Assembly (NCBI GenBank): GCA_022796795.1
Contig: JAAWJI010000003.1
Span: forward strand, 62,001 to 126,000
Reading direction: 5' to 3'
Length of the DNA: 64,000 bases
From: Lachnospiraceae bacterium
GTDB taxonomy: Bacteria > Bacillota > Clostridia > Lachnospirales > Lachnospiraceae
Below the pieces are notes generated by a model. The model was given only the letters and a program-made list of their open reading frames with translations. It had not been told where the DNA came from and ran no database searches. A program made the translations under genes and the position numbers. Of the stretch, positions 9,123-18,885 are shown piece by piece; the stretch's first letter is position 1, and the number at the start of each line of letters is the position of its first letter.

Positions 9123-10409
9123 TTACACAGAAAGGCTTTTTAGGTCCTCATAAAAGCCGGGATAGGAGATCTCAACGCAGGAAGCGCCTTTGATCTTCGT
9201 TTCCCCTAAAGCCTGTAGAGCGGCTACGGCAAAGGACATGGCAATTCGATGGTCCAGGCGGCTGTCAATGACAGCGCCCTGGAGAGCGCGTCCCCCCTCC
9301 ACGATCATGCCGTCCTCTGTGGCTGTGATCTGTGCGCCCATGGCGGACAGATTTTCTACCATGGCATCAATGCGGTTGGACTCCTTTACCTTCAGTTCTG
9401 CGGCGTCACGGATTATGGTGACGCCTTTGGCAAAGCAGGCCATGACAGCCAGAATAGGAAGCTCGTCAATGAGAGTTGGAATCATGGCTCCCTCTATGAC
9501 AGTGCCGGACAAACTGCTGGAGCGGACCAGAAGATCAGCCACAGGCTCCCCCTCTTTGCTGCTTTCATTTACAAGGGTAATGTCTGCCCCCATGGCCTTG
9601 CAGACCTGAAGTATCCCAGCCCGGGTGGGATTGATGCCTACCTGCCGGATAAGGACCTCTGAGTTTGGCACAATGCAGGCGGCGGCAATAAAATAAGCGG
9701 CAGAGGAAATATCCCCTGGAACCCGGATTTCCTGTCCCAGAAGTACAGGATCCGGCTCCACAGAGGCCGTGCAGGTTTCGGGCTGCACATGAATCCGCGC
9801 CCCGAAGCTTTCAAGCATCCGTTCCGTGTGATCCCGGGACAGGGCGGGCTCCGTGACAGAGGTGATCCCATCTGCATAGAGACCAGCCAGCAAAACAGCG
9901 GACTTCACCTGGGCGGAGGCCACGGGAGACGCATAGGAAATGCCCTGCAGGGGGGCTCCTGTAATCTGCAGGGGAGCGCAGCCATTTTGCCTCAGGCTTA
10001 TGATCTGGGCGCCCATGTGTTCCAGAGGCTTTATGATACGCCCCATGGGACGACTTTGAATAGAAGCGTCTCCGTTGAGGGTAGTGGAAAAGGTTTGTCC
10101 TGCCAGGATACCAGAGATAAGACGGGTGGTAGTTCCGCTGTTTCCCGTGTCCAGCCAGCCTGACGGCTCCTGCAGGCCGTGAAGGCCCTTTCCGTGAATT
10201 AACAGCCGATCCTCCTTTTCCTCAATGGAAACTCCAAGCTTCCGGAAGCATTGGATGGTGGAGAGGCAATCTGCTCCCTTCAAAAAATGGGTGACCGAAG
10301 TGGTTCCCTGAGCTAAGGAGCCAAACATAACTGCACGATGGGAGATGGACTTGTCCCCCGGGACCGTCAGCTCTCCTTTTAATCCCTGTGAAATAGATGT
10401 AAATATCAT
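9123..10409 (-). CDS. aroA: 3-phosphoshikimate 1-carboxyvinyltransferase (EPSP synthase)
   Basis: Joins shikimate-3-phosphate and phosphoenolpyruvate in the shikimate pathway. The 428-residue length is standard. Motifs: GELTVPGDKSISHRAVMFG at the N-terminus, LDTGNSGTTTRL near residue 90, and DHRIAMSFAVAAL near the C-terminus. It is the third gene of an aroF-tyrA-aroA unit, 26 bp after tyrA, and starts behind AAAGGA. The grouping commits carbon to tyrosine and, via shared steps, to other aromatic compounds. Confidence 0.97.
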   Translation of the reverse strand: MIFTSISQGLKGELTVPGDKSISHRAVMFGSLAQGTTSVTHFLKGADCLSTIQCFRKLGVSIEEKEDRLLIHGKGLHGLQEPSGWLDTGNSGTTTRLISGILAGQTFSTTLNGDASIQSRPMGRIIKPLEHMGAQIISLRQNGCAPLQITGAPLQGISYASPVASAQVKSAVLLAGLYADGITSVTEPALSRDHTERMLESFGARIHVQPETCTASVEPDPVLLGQEIRVPGDISSAAYFIAAACIVPNSEVLIRQVGINPTRAGILQVCKAMGADITLVNESSKEGEPVADLLVRSSSLSGTVIEGAMIPTLIDELPILAVMACFAKGVTIIRDAAELKVKESNRIDAMVENLSAMGAQITATEDGMIVEGGRALQGAVIDSRLDHRIAMSFAVAALQALGETKIKGASCVEISYPGFYEDLKSLSV

Positions 10410-10435
10410 GGAAAATCCTTTCCTGTGAGAGTAGG

Positions 10436-11533
10436 TTATCTTGTATACACAGTATAACGGTATTTGCGTAAAATTTCCACTGCTTTTTCATAGGCGTCCT
10501 TCTCGTAGAATTCCACCCGCAAAACCGCCTCCTCAAACTCCCGGTTGTGAATAATACCGATGTTTTTCAGGCTGATGCCGTTGGTGGCTAAAATAGTAGC
10601 CAGGGTGGCGATGCCTCCGGCCTCGTCCACCATATCGCAGTACAAGGCGTATTCCTTTTTAATGGGGCCTGCAGACACATCGGGAATGGAATTGCGGTAC
10701 TCCCGGGAGCTGGAAAACAGTTGATTGATCCGGGAACCGTCCCGTGCTTCCAGGTCTCTTTGGATATGCTGCAAAGAGGCAATATAGCAGGAGAGCACTT
10801 TGTGAATGTTCTCCTGGTTGGTGAGACAAATCTGCTCCCACATTTCCGGGGAGGAGGAGGCTATGCGGGTAATGTCTTTAAAACCTCCCGCAGCCACCTT
10901 TTTCATGATTTCCTCCTGGCCGTCCAGGTCGTGAACCAGATTGACCAGGGAGGCGGCAATGAGATGGGGCAGGTGGCTGATGGCAGCCGTCACATAGTCG
11001 TGATAGGCATAGGGGAGCACCAGGGGAATCGCCTTTAAGGATGCGGTGAAAGCTTCCATTTCCTCCACAGTTTCCTTTGGCACCTGATCGCAGGGGGTGA
11101 GGATATAGTAGGCATTTTCAATGAGCAACCGCTTGGAGTTGGCGAATCCTGTCTTTTCCGAACCTGCCATGGGATGTCCACCGATGAAATGGGCTTCCAG
11201 CCCAAGCTCCGTTACCTTTTCATGGATGTCGGTTTTTGTGCTTCCCACATCTGTAAGGATGCAGGAGTCGGAAATCAGCTCCTTTAAGACAGCTAGATAA
11301 GAGGCGTTGGCGGAAACGGGCCCGCACAGAAAAATCAGATCGCAGGCGCCAAAGGAGGCGTCCACGGCCCCGGCAATATGATCGATAGCTCCTGCCTCCA
11401 GAGCCTCCCTTAAAGGCCCCTGACTGCGGCTGTAGGCCAGAATCCGGGTTTCCGGATAAAAATATTTTATGGCCTTGGCAATGGAGCCTCCAATGAGCCC
11501 CAGGCCAATAAAACCTATTGTTTGAAATTTCAT
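10436..11533 (-). CDS. tyrA: Prephenate dehydrogenase with C-terminal ACT domain
   Basis: NAD-dependent oxidative decarboxylation of prephenate to 4-hydroxyphenylpyruvate in tyrosine synthesis. The N-terminal Rossmann motif is GFIGLGLIGGSIAKAI. The family motif GGHPMAGSEKTGFANS lies near residue 118. An ACT-like domain at the end (AGGIATLATILATNGISLKN) suggests tyrosine feedback inhibition. The start follows AAAAGGAGC. It lies between aroF and aroA in one operon. Confidence 0.95.
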   Translation of the reverse strand: MKFQTIGFIGLGLIGGSIAKAIKYFYPETRILAYSRSQGPLREALEAGAIDHIAGAVDASFGACDLIFLCGPVSANASYLAVLKELISDSCILTDVGSTKTDIHEKVTELGLEAHFIGGHPMAGSEKTGFANSKRLLIENAYYILTPCDQVPKETVEEMEAFTASLKAIPLVLPYAYHDYVTAAISHLPHLIAASLVNLVHDLDGQEEIMKKVAAGGFKDITRIASSSPEMWEQICLTNQENIHKVLSCYIASLQHIQRDLEARDGSRINQLFSSSREYRNSIPDVSAGPIKKEYALYCDMVDEAGGIATLATILATNGISLKNIGIIHNREFEEAVLRVEFYEKDAYEKAVEILRKYRYTVYTR

Positions 11534-11600
11534 GGAAACTGCTCCTTTTGCTATTCTGGTTCGCTGCAGCCCTGGAACCCGCTAGTTATAACCCGCTATT

Positions 11601-12617
11601 TTATAGAAAGCTTCTTCCAGCCAGATCCGCATAGGCCTTAAGCTCCTGGGTCAGCTGAGAAAAGTGGGAGAAGGTCAGGGACTGGGGGCCGTCGGAGAGG
11701 GCGCACTCGGGATTGTCGTGAACCTCGATCATGAGGCCGTCTGCTCCCACAGCCACCGCGCATTTAGACAGGGGGGCCACATACTCCCACACCCCGGAGG
11801 CATGGCTGGGATCCACGATCACGGGAAGATGGGTCTTGGATTTCAGAACGGGAACCGCACTGATATCCAGGGTATTGCGGGTGGAGGTCTCGTAGGTGCG
11901 GATTCCCCGCTCACAGAGAACCACGTTTGGGTTTCCCTCGGAAATAATATACTCGGCGGCATTGAGCCACTCCTCAATGGTGGCGGAGAGCCCCCGCTTC
12001 AACAGCACAGGCACCCCGGCTTTTCCCGCCTCCCGGAGAAGCTGGAAATTCTGCATATTCCGGGCGCCGATCTGAATCATGTCCACATACTTCACGGCGC
12101 AGGCCAGAGATTCCCGGCTGATGACCTCGCAGATGGTGGCAAGGCCTGTCTCCTCCTTGGCATGCTTCATATAGAGAAGGCCCTCCTCCTCCAGCCCCTG
12201 GAAGGAATAGGGAGAGGTGCGGGGCTTGTAGGCGCCGCCCCGGAGAAAATTCGCTCCTGCCTGTTTCACTGCCTGGGCAATGGAGAGAAGCTGCTTCTCG
12301 GATTCAATGGCGCAGGGCCCGGCCATAATGGTCAGGGTGTGAGGACCGATTTCCGTATTGCCCACCTGGATGGCAGAGGGCTCCGGATGAAATTTCTTGT
12401 TGCTCAGCTTATAGGATTCGGTGATGGGAACGATTTTTTCCACATCAGGAGCCAGCTCCAGATTCGTGTCTCCAAGGCGGCCCTTGTCGCCTACCACACC
12501 AATAATGGTGACTTCTTTTCCCTCTGACAGATGGGTTTCCAGCCCTTTTTCCCGGATCATGGCTACCACATGCTGGATGGATGCCTGAGGGGCGCCCGGT
12601 TTCATTACGATAATCAT
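11601..12617 (-). CDS. aroF: 3-deoxy-7-phosphoheptulonate synthase (DAHP synthase, AroA-beta/KDOPS-like type)
   Basis: First committed enzyme of the shikimate pathway. At 338 residues it is the Gram-positive type. An N-terminal ferredoxin-like regulatory domain (residues 1-70) is followed by a KDOPS-like TIM barrel. Motifs include TIMAGPCAIESE, FLRGGAYKPRTSPYSFQG, VLLKRG and LPVIVDPSHASGVWEYV. The regulatory domain usually mediates aromatic end-product inhibition. It heads the operon behind a good promoter at 12657-12685. Confidence 0.96.
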   Translation of the reverse strand: MIIVMKPGAPQASIQHVVAMIREKGLETHLSEGKEVTIIGVVGDKGRLGDTNLELAPDVEKIVPITESYKLSNKKFHPEPSAIQVGNTEIGPHTLTIMAGPCAIESEKQLLSIAQAVKQAGANFLRGGAYKPRTSPYSFQGLEEEGLLYMKHAKEETGLATICEVISRESLACAVKYVDMIQIGARNMQNFQLLREAGKAGVPVLLKRGLSATIEEWLNAAEYIISEGNPNVVLCERGIRTYETSTRNTLDISAVPVLKSKTHLPVIVDPSHASGVWEYVAPLSKCAVAVGADGLMIEVHDNPECALSDGPQSLTFSHFSQLTQELKAYADLAGRSFL

Positions 12618-12656
12618 AAAAATGCCTCTTTCCGTTTCAATTTACTACCGGCACTC

Positions 12657-12685
12657 ATTGTACACTGCCTGAGCGGAAAAGTCAA
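12657..12685 (-). promoter_or_regulatory. Sigma-A promoter of the aroF-tyrA-aroA operon
   Basis: On the minus strand TTGACT (12685-12680) and TACAAT (12662-12657) are separated by 17 bp. No T-box or other leader is recognisable in the short untranslated region. The intergenic stretch 12618-12942 otherwise holds the repeats and the divergent promoter listed next. Confidence 0.75.
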
Positions 12686-12787
12686 TACTATAGCGATTTA
12701 AAGTGCAAAAGTACAGGAGCGTATCAGGAGCGGCTTTGCCAAGGGATGCGGACCGAACAGACAGGGGTCGGTAAGGGATCAGCAACG

Positions 12788-12827
12788 ATTCAAGAAAACA
12801 TTCAAGAAAACACGATTCAAGAAAAAC
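12788..12827 (+). repeat. Three direct repeats ATTCAAGAAAA upstream of the redox operon
   Basis: Copies of ATTCAAGAAAACA-like sequence begin at 12788, 12800 and 12815, just before the -35 region of the tlpA-like gene. They could be a regulator-binding array or slippage products. Confidence 0.6.
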
Positions 12828-12836
12828 AGATTTGTA

Positions 12837-12865
12837 TTTTCCAGCTGCAGAATTTGTGCTATACT
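12837..12865 (+). promoter_or_regulatory. Extended -10 promoter of the redox trio
   Basis: TGCTATACT (12857-12865) is an extended -10 element. A weak TTTTCC (12837-12842) sits 17 bp upstream of the hexamer. Confidence 0.55.
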
Positions 12866-12942
12866 ACCCTCAGTGGACAAGGGCGTGCAGCTCCTTGTGT
12901 ACTGAGGGGGATAACGGAACAAGGAAAAGGAGGGATTCTAAA

Positions 12943-13584
12943 TTGAAGAATGTGAGAAAGTTAGGGTTTCTTTTCGTTTTAACAGCAGCGCTTTTGCTGG
13001 AGGGATGCGCCAAGACAGACCAGGACCAAACAGAAGGGAACAGCCGCACAGAAGAGAGCCAGACCTGGGAGGACCAAGGAGAACAGGATTCTGCTGCTGA
13101 GGGAGGAGATCAGGTGACTTCGGATGAGGCTTTGGCTGGTGTTTCTTTTGAGGGAGTGGATCTGGAGGGGGATCTGGTTTCCTCGGATATTTTTTCTGAG
13201 ACCAAGCTCACCATGGTGAATGTGTGGGCCACCTACTGCAATCCCTGTCTTCGGGAGATGCCGGACCTGGGAGAGCTGGGGAAGGAGTATGATTCCGGGG
13301 AGTTTCAGATTATCGGTGTGATTAGTGATGTGATGGTGATGGAGGATGGCCGTGTTGATGAGAAATCTTTGGAGTATGCCAGGGAGCTGATTGAGCAGAC
13401 AGGGGCGGACTATACGCATTTACTTTTGAACCGGTCTTTGTATGAGGCTCTGCTCTCAGATGTTTCGGCTGTTCCCACTACCTTTTTTCTGGATGAAAAC
13501 GGAGTGGTTTTGGATACGGTGATTGGGGCTATGGATAAATCTGCATGGGAGGAGAAGATTCATGGGCTTCTGGAAGAGCAGTAG
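12943..13584 (+). CDS. TlpA-like thioredoxin-fold lipoprotein
   Basis: Membrane-anchored extracytoplasmic thiol-disulfide protein. A TTG start at 12943 is preferred because AAAAGGAGGG lies 9 bp before it and the product then begins with a lipoprotein signal peptide (MKNVRKLGFLFVLTAALLLE) ending at Cys22. Residues 23-60 are an acidic, Gln/Ser-rich linker. The thioredoxin domain has the active site WATYCNPCLREMP (Cys99 and Cys102) and the cis-proline segment VSAVPTTFFLDENG. The stop overlaps the next small gene, and all three genes of the trio appear co-expressed. The partner oxidised or reduced is unknown. Confidence 0.88.
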   Translation: MKNVRKLGFLFVLTAALLLEGCAKTDQDQTEGNSRTEESQTWEDQGEQDSAAEGGDQVTSDEALAGVSFEGVDLEGDLVSSDIFSETKLTMVNVWATYCNPCLREMPDLGELGKEYDSGEFQIIGVISDVMVMEDGRVDEKSLEYARELIEQTGADYTHLLLNRSLYEALLSDVSAVPTTFFLDENGVVLDTVIGAMDKSAWEEKIHGLLEEQ

Positions 13585-13714
13585 AAAACCAATATGGCTT
13601 TTGGGCTTGTTTGCAGGAATCCTGTTTGTGTGCCTGGGAGCGGCAGAGGACCAGTTTGCAGTGATCTGGCAGAAGGCTGTGATGATCTGCATGGAATGTA
13701 TCGGGATCGGGTGA
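13562..13714 (+). CDS. CD1871A-family CXXC motif-containing small membrane protein
   Basis: A 50-residue protein that starts inside the end of the tlpA-like gene. It has a basic N-terminus, one transmembrane helix (IWLLGLFAGILFVCLGA) and the C-terminal signature KAVMICMECIGIG with Cys43-x-x-Cys46, which defines the CD1871A family. It lies between a thioredoxin-like lipoprotein and a polytopic 4Fe-4S protein. The conserved CXXC next to the membrane suggests a thiol relay or a cluster-binding subunit. Function is inferred from context only. Confidence 0.85.
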   Translation: MGFWKSSRKPIWLLGLFAGILFVCLGAAEDQFAVIWQKAVMICMECIGIG

Positions 13715-13718
13715 AAAT

Positions 13719-14588
13719 ATGAAGAGAGTGAGATTGGCAGTACAGCTGCTTTTTACCATTGCGACCAATGGCTATCTGTATGGATTTTTGCATGGTAAAA
13801 TTTATCAGGGAAACCTGAAATACGTCTGCGTGCCGGGATTAAATTGTTATTCCTGTCCCGGGGCTTTTGGTTCCTGTCCTATGGGGGCGCTGCAGGCTCT
13901 TCTGAATCAGAGGGGCTTTCATGTTCCCTTTGGGATTCTGGGATTTTTCTTTGTGGTAGGAAGCCTTCTGGGGCGGTTTGTCTGCGGCTGGCTGTGCCCC
14001 TTTGGGCTGGTGCAGGATCTTCTGCATAAGATTCCTATATTTCATAAGAAGAAACAGCTGCCCTTTCACCACATTTTGAAATATGGGAAATATGCGATCC
14101 TTGTGATTTTCGTAATCCTGGGCTCCTCCCTGTTGTTGGGAGGGTTTGCCAAGGTTCCGGCTTTTTGTAAGTATATCTGTCCCTCCGGAACGCTGTTTGG
14201 GGCTTTGCCTCTTCTCACCGCAAATAAAATGCTCCGCAGCCAGGCGGGAGGCCTGTTTTTTTGGAAAGTTGGGCTTTTGCTTTTTCTTCTGGCTCTTTCG
14301 GTAAAGGTTTATCGGCCCTTCTGCCAGTACCTGTGCCCTCTGGGAGCCATATACGGCTGGTTCAACCGCTTTAGCCTGGTGCAGATCCACTGGGAGCAGG
14401 AAACCTGTATCTCCTGCGGGGCCTGCGAGAAGGCCTGCCCGGTGGCGTTGTCTTTGCATGAAATCTCCTGCTCTGCAGAATGTATCCGCTGCGGCAAATG
14501 CGTGGAGGCCTGTCCAACCAGGTGTCTGCATCTGGGAGTAAGGCCTGAGGACAAAAGGCAAAGACAGAGCCGTCAGCGGTCTGGCTGA
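13719..14588 (+). CDS. Polytopic 4Fe-4S membrane protein (NapH/CcoG-like)
   Basis: A 289-residue membrane protein with several helices and repeated cysteine motifs. An N-terminal CYSCPGAFGSCPMGA is followed by CGWLCPFGLVQ, CKYICPSGT and CQYLCPLGAIYG, as in NapH-type quinol or ferredoxin membrane relays. The C-terminus has a two-cluster ferredoxin domain: CISCGACEKACP and CIRCGKCVEACP. It starts 4 bp after the CXXC protein. Together the three proteins look like a route that carries low-potential electrons from cytoplasm to an extracytoplasmic thiol protein, replacing CcdA. The direction is inferred. Confidence 0.85.
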   Translation: MKRVRLAVQLLFTIATNGYLYGFLHGKIYQGNLKYVCVPGLNCYSCPGAFGSCPMGALQALLNQRGFHVPFGILGFFFVVGSLLGRFVCGWLCPFGLVQDLLHKIPIFHKKKQLPFHHILKYGKYAILVIFVILGSSLLLGGFAKVPAFCKYICPSGTLFGALPLLTANKMLRSQAGGLFFWKVGLLLFLLALSVKVYRPFCQYLCPLGAIYGWFNRFSLVQIHWEQETCISCGACEKACPVALSLHEISCSAECIRCGKCVEACPTRCLHLGVRPEDKRQRQSRQRSG

Positions 14589-14620
14589 ACTAAGGTCTGG
14601 CTGAACTAACAAAAATATAG

Positions 14621-14649
14621 TTGACATAAGCTATTACCTGTGTTATGAT
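14621..14649 (+). promoter_or_regulatory. Sigma-A promoter of rplU
   Basis: TTGACA (14621-14626) and TATGAT (14644-14649) with a 17-bp spacer, directly upstream of the L21 leader. Confidence 0.85.
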
Positions 14650-14654
14650 ATTAT

Positions 14655-14729
14655 GGATGCCGCACAACGAGGTAAAAGTATCGGTTTTCCGGTCACCGCA
14701 GTTGGCGAGTAATGATATAGGAGGTGCCA
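14655..14729 (+). promoter_or_regulatory. L21 ribosomal-protein leader
   Basis: The 5' untranslated region carries the conserved L21-leader core, including GTATCGGTTTTCCGG and an AGGAGG ribosome-binding site (AGGAGGTG just before ATG 14731). In Firmicutes this structured leader is thought to bind L21 for autoregulation of the rplU operon. Confidence 0.75.
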
Positions 14730-14730
14730 T

Positions 14731-15039
14731 ATGTACGCAATTATTGCAACAGGTGGTAAACAGTACAAAGTAGCAGAGGGCGACGTAATTCGGGTAGAAA
14801 AGCTGGGAGCAGAGGCTGGTTCCACTTATACCTTTGATCAGGTTCTTGCCGTTGGCGGCGATAGTCTGACCGTTGGAAATCCTACTGTAGACGGAGCATC
14901 TGTGGAAGCATCTGTAATCGGTGACGGTAAGGCCAAGAAGGTTATCGTTTACAAGTACAAGAGAAAGTCCGGATACCACAAGAAAAACGGACACAGACAG
15001 CAGTACACAGAGGTTAAAATCGAAAAGATCCACGCATAA
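14731..15039 (+). CDS. rplU: 50S ribosomal protein L21
   Basis: A 102-residue ribosomal protein with the typical [14 protein letters not shown] start and the [16 protein letters not shown] basic segment that binds 23S rRNA. It heads the rplU-prp-rpmA operon. Its stop codon abuts the prp start (shared base at 15039). In most Clostridia RNase G/E lies directly upstream of this gene; here that place is taken by the redox trio. Confidence 0.98.
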   Translation: MYAIIATGGKQYKVAEGDVIRVEKLGAEAGSTYTFDQVLAVGGDSLTVGNPTVDGASVEASVIGDGKAKKVIVYKYKRKSGYHKKNGHRQQYTEVKIEKIHA

Positions 15040-15356
15040 TGATTACGGTAACCGTTTATAAACATTCCGATGAATATAAAGGCTTTCGGTGCGAGGGACA
15101 TGCCGGTTATGCACAGGAGGGTGAGGACATTGTCTGCGCCGCTGTATCTGTGCTGACTGTAAATACGGTAAACTCCATTGAGGCATTTACGGAAGATGCG
15201 TTTTCCGGTGAGGAAAAGGACGGCTTTGTATCCTGTATGCTTACAGGCTGTGTCTCTGGGGAGACCCGCCTGCTGATGGATTCCATGGTGCTGGGGCTTT
15301 CCCACATCAAAAACAACTACGACGACTATATACAGTTAAGATTCAAGGAGGTGTAA
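15039..15356 (+). CDS. prp: Ribosomal-processing cysteine protease Prp
   Basis: A 105-residue cysteine protease that removes the N-terminal extension of L27. The catalytic His is in CEGHAGYA (about residue 21) and the catalytic Cys in EDIVCAAVS (about residue 33). It sits between rplU and rpmA, its substrate gene, as in other Firmicutes. Translation is coupled to rplU by a 1-bp overlap. Confidence 0.95.
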   Translation: MITVTVYKHSDEYKGFRCEGHAGYAQEGEDIVCAAVSVLTVNTVNSIEAFTEDAFSGEEKDGFVSCMLTGCVSGETRLLMDSMVLGLSHIKNNYDDYIQLRFKEV

Positions 15357-15360
15357 GACC

Positions 15361-15645
15361 ATGTTAAACATGAATCTTCAGATTTTCGCTCATAAAAAAG
15401 GAGTTGGTTCTACCAAGAACGGCAGAGATTCCGAGTCCAAGAGACTGGGCGCCAAGAGAGCCGATGGACAATTTGTAAAGGCCGGAAACATTCTTTACAG
15501 ACAGCGCGGAACCAAGATCCATCCGGGTGTGAATGTGGGACGCGGCGGCGATGATACCCTGTTTGCTCTGGCAGACGGCGTTGTGCGGTTTGAGAGAAAA
15601 GGAAGAGATAAGAAACAGGTTTCTATCGTTCCGGTAGCAGAATAA
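15361..15645 (+). CDS. rpmA: 50S ribosomal protein L27 with cleavable N-terminus
   Basis: A 94-residue L27. The N-terminus [17 protein letters not shown] is the Firmicutes-type extension. Prp is expected to cut after the FA pair, leaving the mature HKKG end that reaches the peptidyl transferase centre. The segment [19 protein letters not shown] is typical of the core. It is preceded by AAGGAGG and followed by a strong terminator. Confidence 0.98.
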   Translation: MLNMNLQIFAHKKGVGSTKNGRDSESKRLGAKRADGQFVKAGNILYRQRGTKIHPGVNVGRGGDDTLFALADGVVRFERKGRDKKQVSIVPVAE

Positions 15646-15654
15646 GTTGGTAGG

Positions 15655-15687
15655 AGGCTTCAAGTCAGTGGATTTGAAGCCTTTTTC
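15655..15687 (+). terminator. Rho-independent terminator after rpmA
   Basis: AGGCTTCAA and TTGAAGCCT pair perfectly around a 10-nt loop, followed by TTTTT. Confidence 0.85.
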
Positions 15688-15807
15688 ATCTTACGAATTC
15701 TTCCTGCCTGGAGCCTGGAATTTTGGAGCCTGGGATTCAGGTTTGCATCATTATTCCCATAAGCAACGAGGCTTGGCGACTGTTTGCGGCGGGGGTTGAT
15801 TTTATAA

Positions 15808-17121
<1,314 letters not shown>

Positions 17122-17142
17122 CCTGCGGAATCCTTCATGTGT

Positions 17143-17163
17143 CTGCCTGGCGGCAGGATTTTT
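17143..17163 (+). terminator. Short terminator-like hairpin between obgE and yhbY
   Basis: CTGCC-TGGC-GGCAG followed by GATTTTT. The stem is short, so it is probably a partial terminator or attenuator within the cluster. Confidence 0.5.
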
Positions 17164-17197
17164 AGAGTAATCATCAGAGGAACAGGAGAATATATCA

Positions 17198-17488
17198 ATG
17201 ACAAGCAAACAACGCGCTTATTTGAAAAGCCTGGCTATGACCATGGACCCTATTTTCCAGATCGGAAAATCCGGCGTTACCCCGGAGATCGTGACGGCAG
17301 TCTCAGAGGCTCTGGCAGCCCGGGAGCTGATTAAAATCAGCGTCTTGCAAAACTGTTCGGATGACCCGGGGACTTTGGCCCAGACCCTGGCGGAGCGGAG
17401 CCGTTCCCAGGTAGTTCAGGTAATCGGGAAGAAGATTGTCCTTTACCGGGAGGGAAAGGATGAGAAAAAGCGGATTCAGCTGCCTTGA
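17198..17488 (+). CDS. yhbY: YhbY-family RNA-binding protein (CRM domain)
   Basis: A 96-residue protein made of a single CRM (CRS1-YhbY) domain. The family motif IFQIGKSGVTPEI corresponds to the conserved GxxG-like RNA-binding loop region. Members associate with pre-50S particles. The position after obgE and before nadD matches the conserved Firmicutes order. Confidence 0.92.
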   Translation: MTSKQRAYLKSLAMTMDPIFQIGKSGVTPEIVTAVSEALAARELIKISVLQNCSDDPGTLAQTLAERSRSQVVQVIGKKIVLYREGKDEKKRIQLP

Positions 17489-17520
17489 GATCAGGAAGTC
17501 AAAAAGAACAGGAGCAGAGC

Positions 17521-18141
17521 ATGAAACAGCTGCAAAAAGTGGGGATCATGGGAGGAACCTTTGATCCCATTCATACGGGACATCTGATTTTGGCGGAAGC
17601 CGCTTACGAGTCCTTTGGCCTGGACTATGTGCTGGTAATGCCCAACGGCAATCCGCCACACAAGCCGGGCCAGGTACAGGTGTCCATGGAAGACCGTATC
17701 CGCATGACAGAGCTTGGGATTGCTGACAATCCTCATCTGCGCCTTTCCGATTGCGAAAATACTCCCCTGGACTATCACTATACCTATGAGACTCTGGAAT
17801 ACCTGAGAGCCGCCAATCCCGGCGACGAATATTATTTTATCCTGGGGGCAGACTCCCTTATGAGCTTTGACTCCTGGAAGGAGCCTGGCAGAATCTGCGA
17901 AAACTGCACCATTCTGGCCGCCACCCGCTACCGGATGGAGCATCAGGATTTGGAGAAACAGATCGGGTATTTGAAACAGCGGTTTGACGCCCGGATTTAT
18001 CTTCTGGAAACGCCCAATATTGATATTTCCTCCCATATGATTCGGGAGCGCCTGAGACAGGGGAAGAGTATTAAGTATTATGTGCCAGCAGCTGTGGAGG
18101 CCTATATTCTGGAGCAGGGATTCTACGGGTGTACCTGCTGA
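17521..18141 (+). CDS. nadD: Nicotinate-nucleotide adenylyltransferase
   Basis: Converts nicotinate mononucleotide to deamido-NAD. The start is set at ATG 17521 because it follows AGGAGCAG and gives a 206-residue protein of normal length. A TTG at 17485 would add an unsupported tail. The nucleotidyltransferase motif is GIMGGTFDPIHTGHL, and the C-terminal ISSHMIRERLRQGKSIKYYVP contains the second ATP-binding motif (ISST/S-xx-R). It is followed by yqeK, as usual. Confidence 0.95.
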   Translation: MKQLQKVGIMGGTFDPIHTGHLILAEAAYESFGLDYVLVMPNGNPPHKPGQVQVSMEDRIRMTELGIADNPHLRLSDCENTPLDYHYTYETLEYLRAANPGDEYYFILGADSLMSFDSWKEPGRICENCTILAATRYRMEHQDLEKQIGYLKQRFDARIYLLETPNIDISSHMIRERLRQGKSIKYYVPAAVEAYILEQGFYGCTC

Positions 18142-18189
18142 CAGCTGCTGCGGAAGCGGATATTTGCCGCGGAAGCAAAAGACGGATGA

Positions 18190-18858
18190 ATGAGAAATGA
18201 GGGTTTGCGTATGAAGAGATATAATATGAAAGCCTATCAAAGGAAGATCAAGCATGAGATGGACCCTGGCCGCTATGAGCATACAATGGGTGTCATGTAT
18301 ACCTGCGCTTCGCTGGCCATGCGCTACGGCGCAGACATTCAGCAGGCTATGCTGGCAGGGCTTCTGCACGATTGTGCCAAATGTATTCCCAACAGCAAGA
18401 AGCTAAAGCTGTGCGAAAAGCATAATATTTCCATTACCGAGGTGGAGAAACGCAATCCCTTTCTGCTTCATGCAAAGCTGGGAGCCTTTCTGGCTATGCA
18501 TGAGTACGGGATTAAGGATAAGGAAATCATCAGCGCTATCTTAAATCATACTACCGGAAAGCCCGCCATGTCCCTGCTGGACAAAATTGTGTATGTGGCG
18601 GATTATATGGAGCCTGGACGGGACAAGGCGGAGAATCTTCCGGAAATCCGCAAAATCGCCTTTGTAGACCTGGATCTGACCCTTTACCGGATTCTGCACG
18701 ATACCCTGATGTATCTGGAAGAGGGGCAGGGGGAAACAGATGAAATGACCCAGAAAGCCTATGAATATTATCGGGCCCGGTATGAAGAAGAGCACCCGGA
18801 GCTCATAGAACTGGAAGAAAATCAGGAACATAGCGAGCAGACAGCAGAGACAAAATAA
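18190..18858 (+). CDS. yqeK: HD-domain bis(5'-nucleosyl)-tetraphosphatase YqeK
   Basis: HD-domain hydrolase of the YqeK type, which cleaves Ap4A symmetrically. Motifs: RYEHTMGVMYTC (first His), LLHDCAKCIP (HD pair), LLHAKLGAFLA and ILNHTTGKPAMSLLDKIVYVADYMEPGR. The protein has up to 222 residues. The start is ambiguous: ATG 18190, 18211 (after GAGGG) and 18226 are all in frame. The family usually aligns from near the YNMKAYQ region, so the true product may be 7-12 residues shorter. An acidic tail of ~25 residues follows the domain. Confidence 0.92.
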   Translation: MRNEGLRMKRYNMKAYQRKIKHEMDPGRYEHTMGVMYTCASLAMRYGADIQQAMLAGLLHDCAKCIPNSKKLKLCEKHNISITEVEKRNPFLLHAKLGAFLAMHEYGIKDKEIISAILNHTTGKPAMSLLDKIVYVADYMEPGRDKAENLPEIRKIAFVDLDLTLYRILHDTLMYLEEGQGETDEMTQKAYEYYRARYEEEHPELIELEENQEHSEQTAETK

Positions 18859-18885
18859 GCAAGTAACGAGTAAAATGTCCTTTTG

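Noticed and set aside
14578-14609. Short tandem repeat GGTCTGGCTGAACTAA after the 4Fe-4S gene
   Set aside because: It has two copies only, spanning the gene's stop, with no structure or link to a known element.
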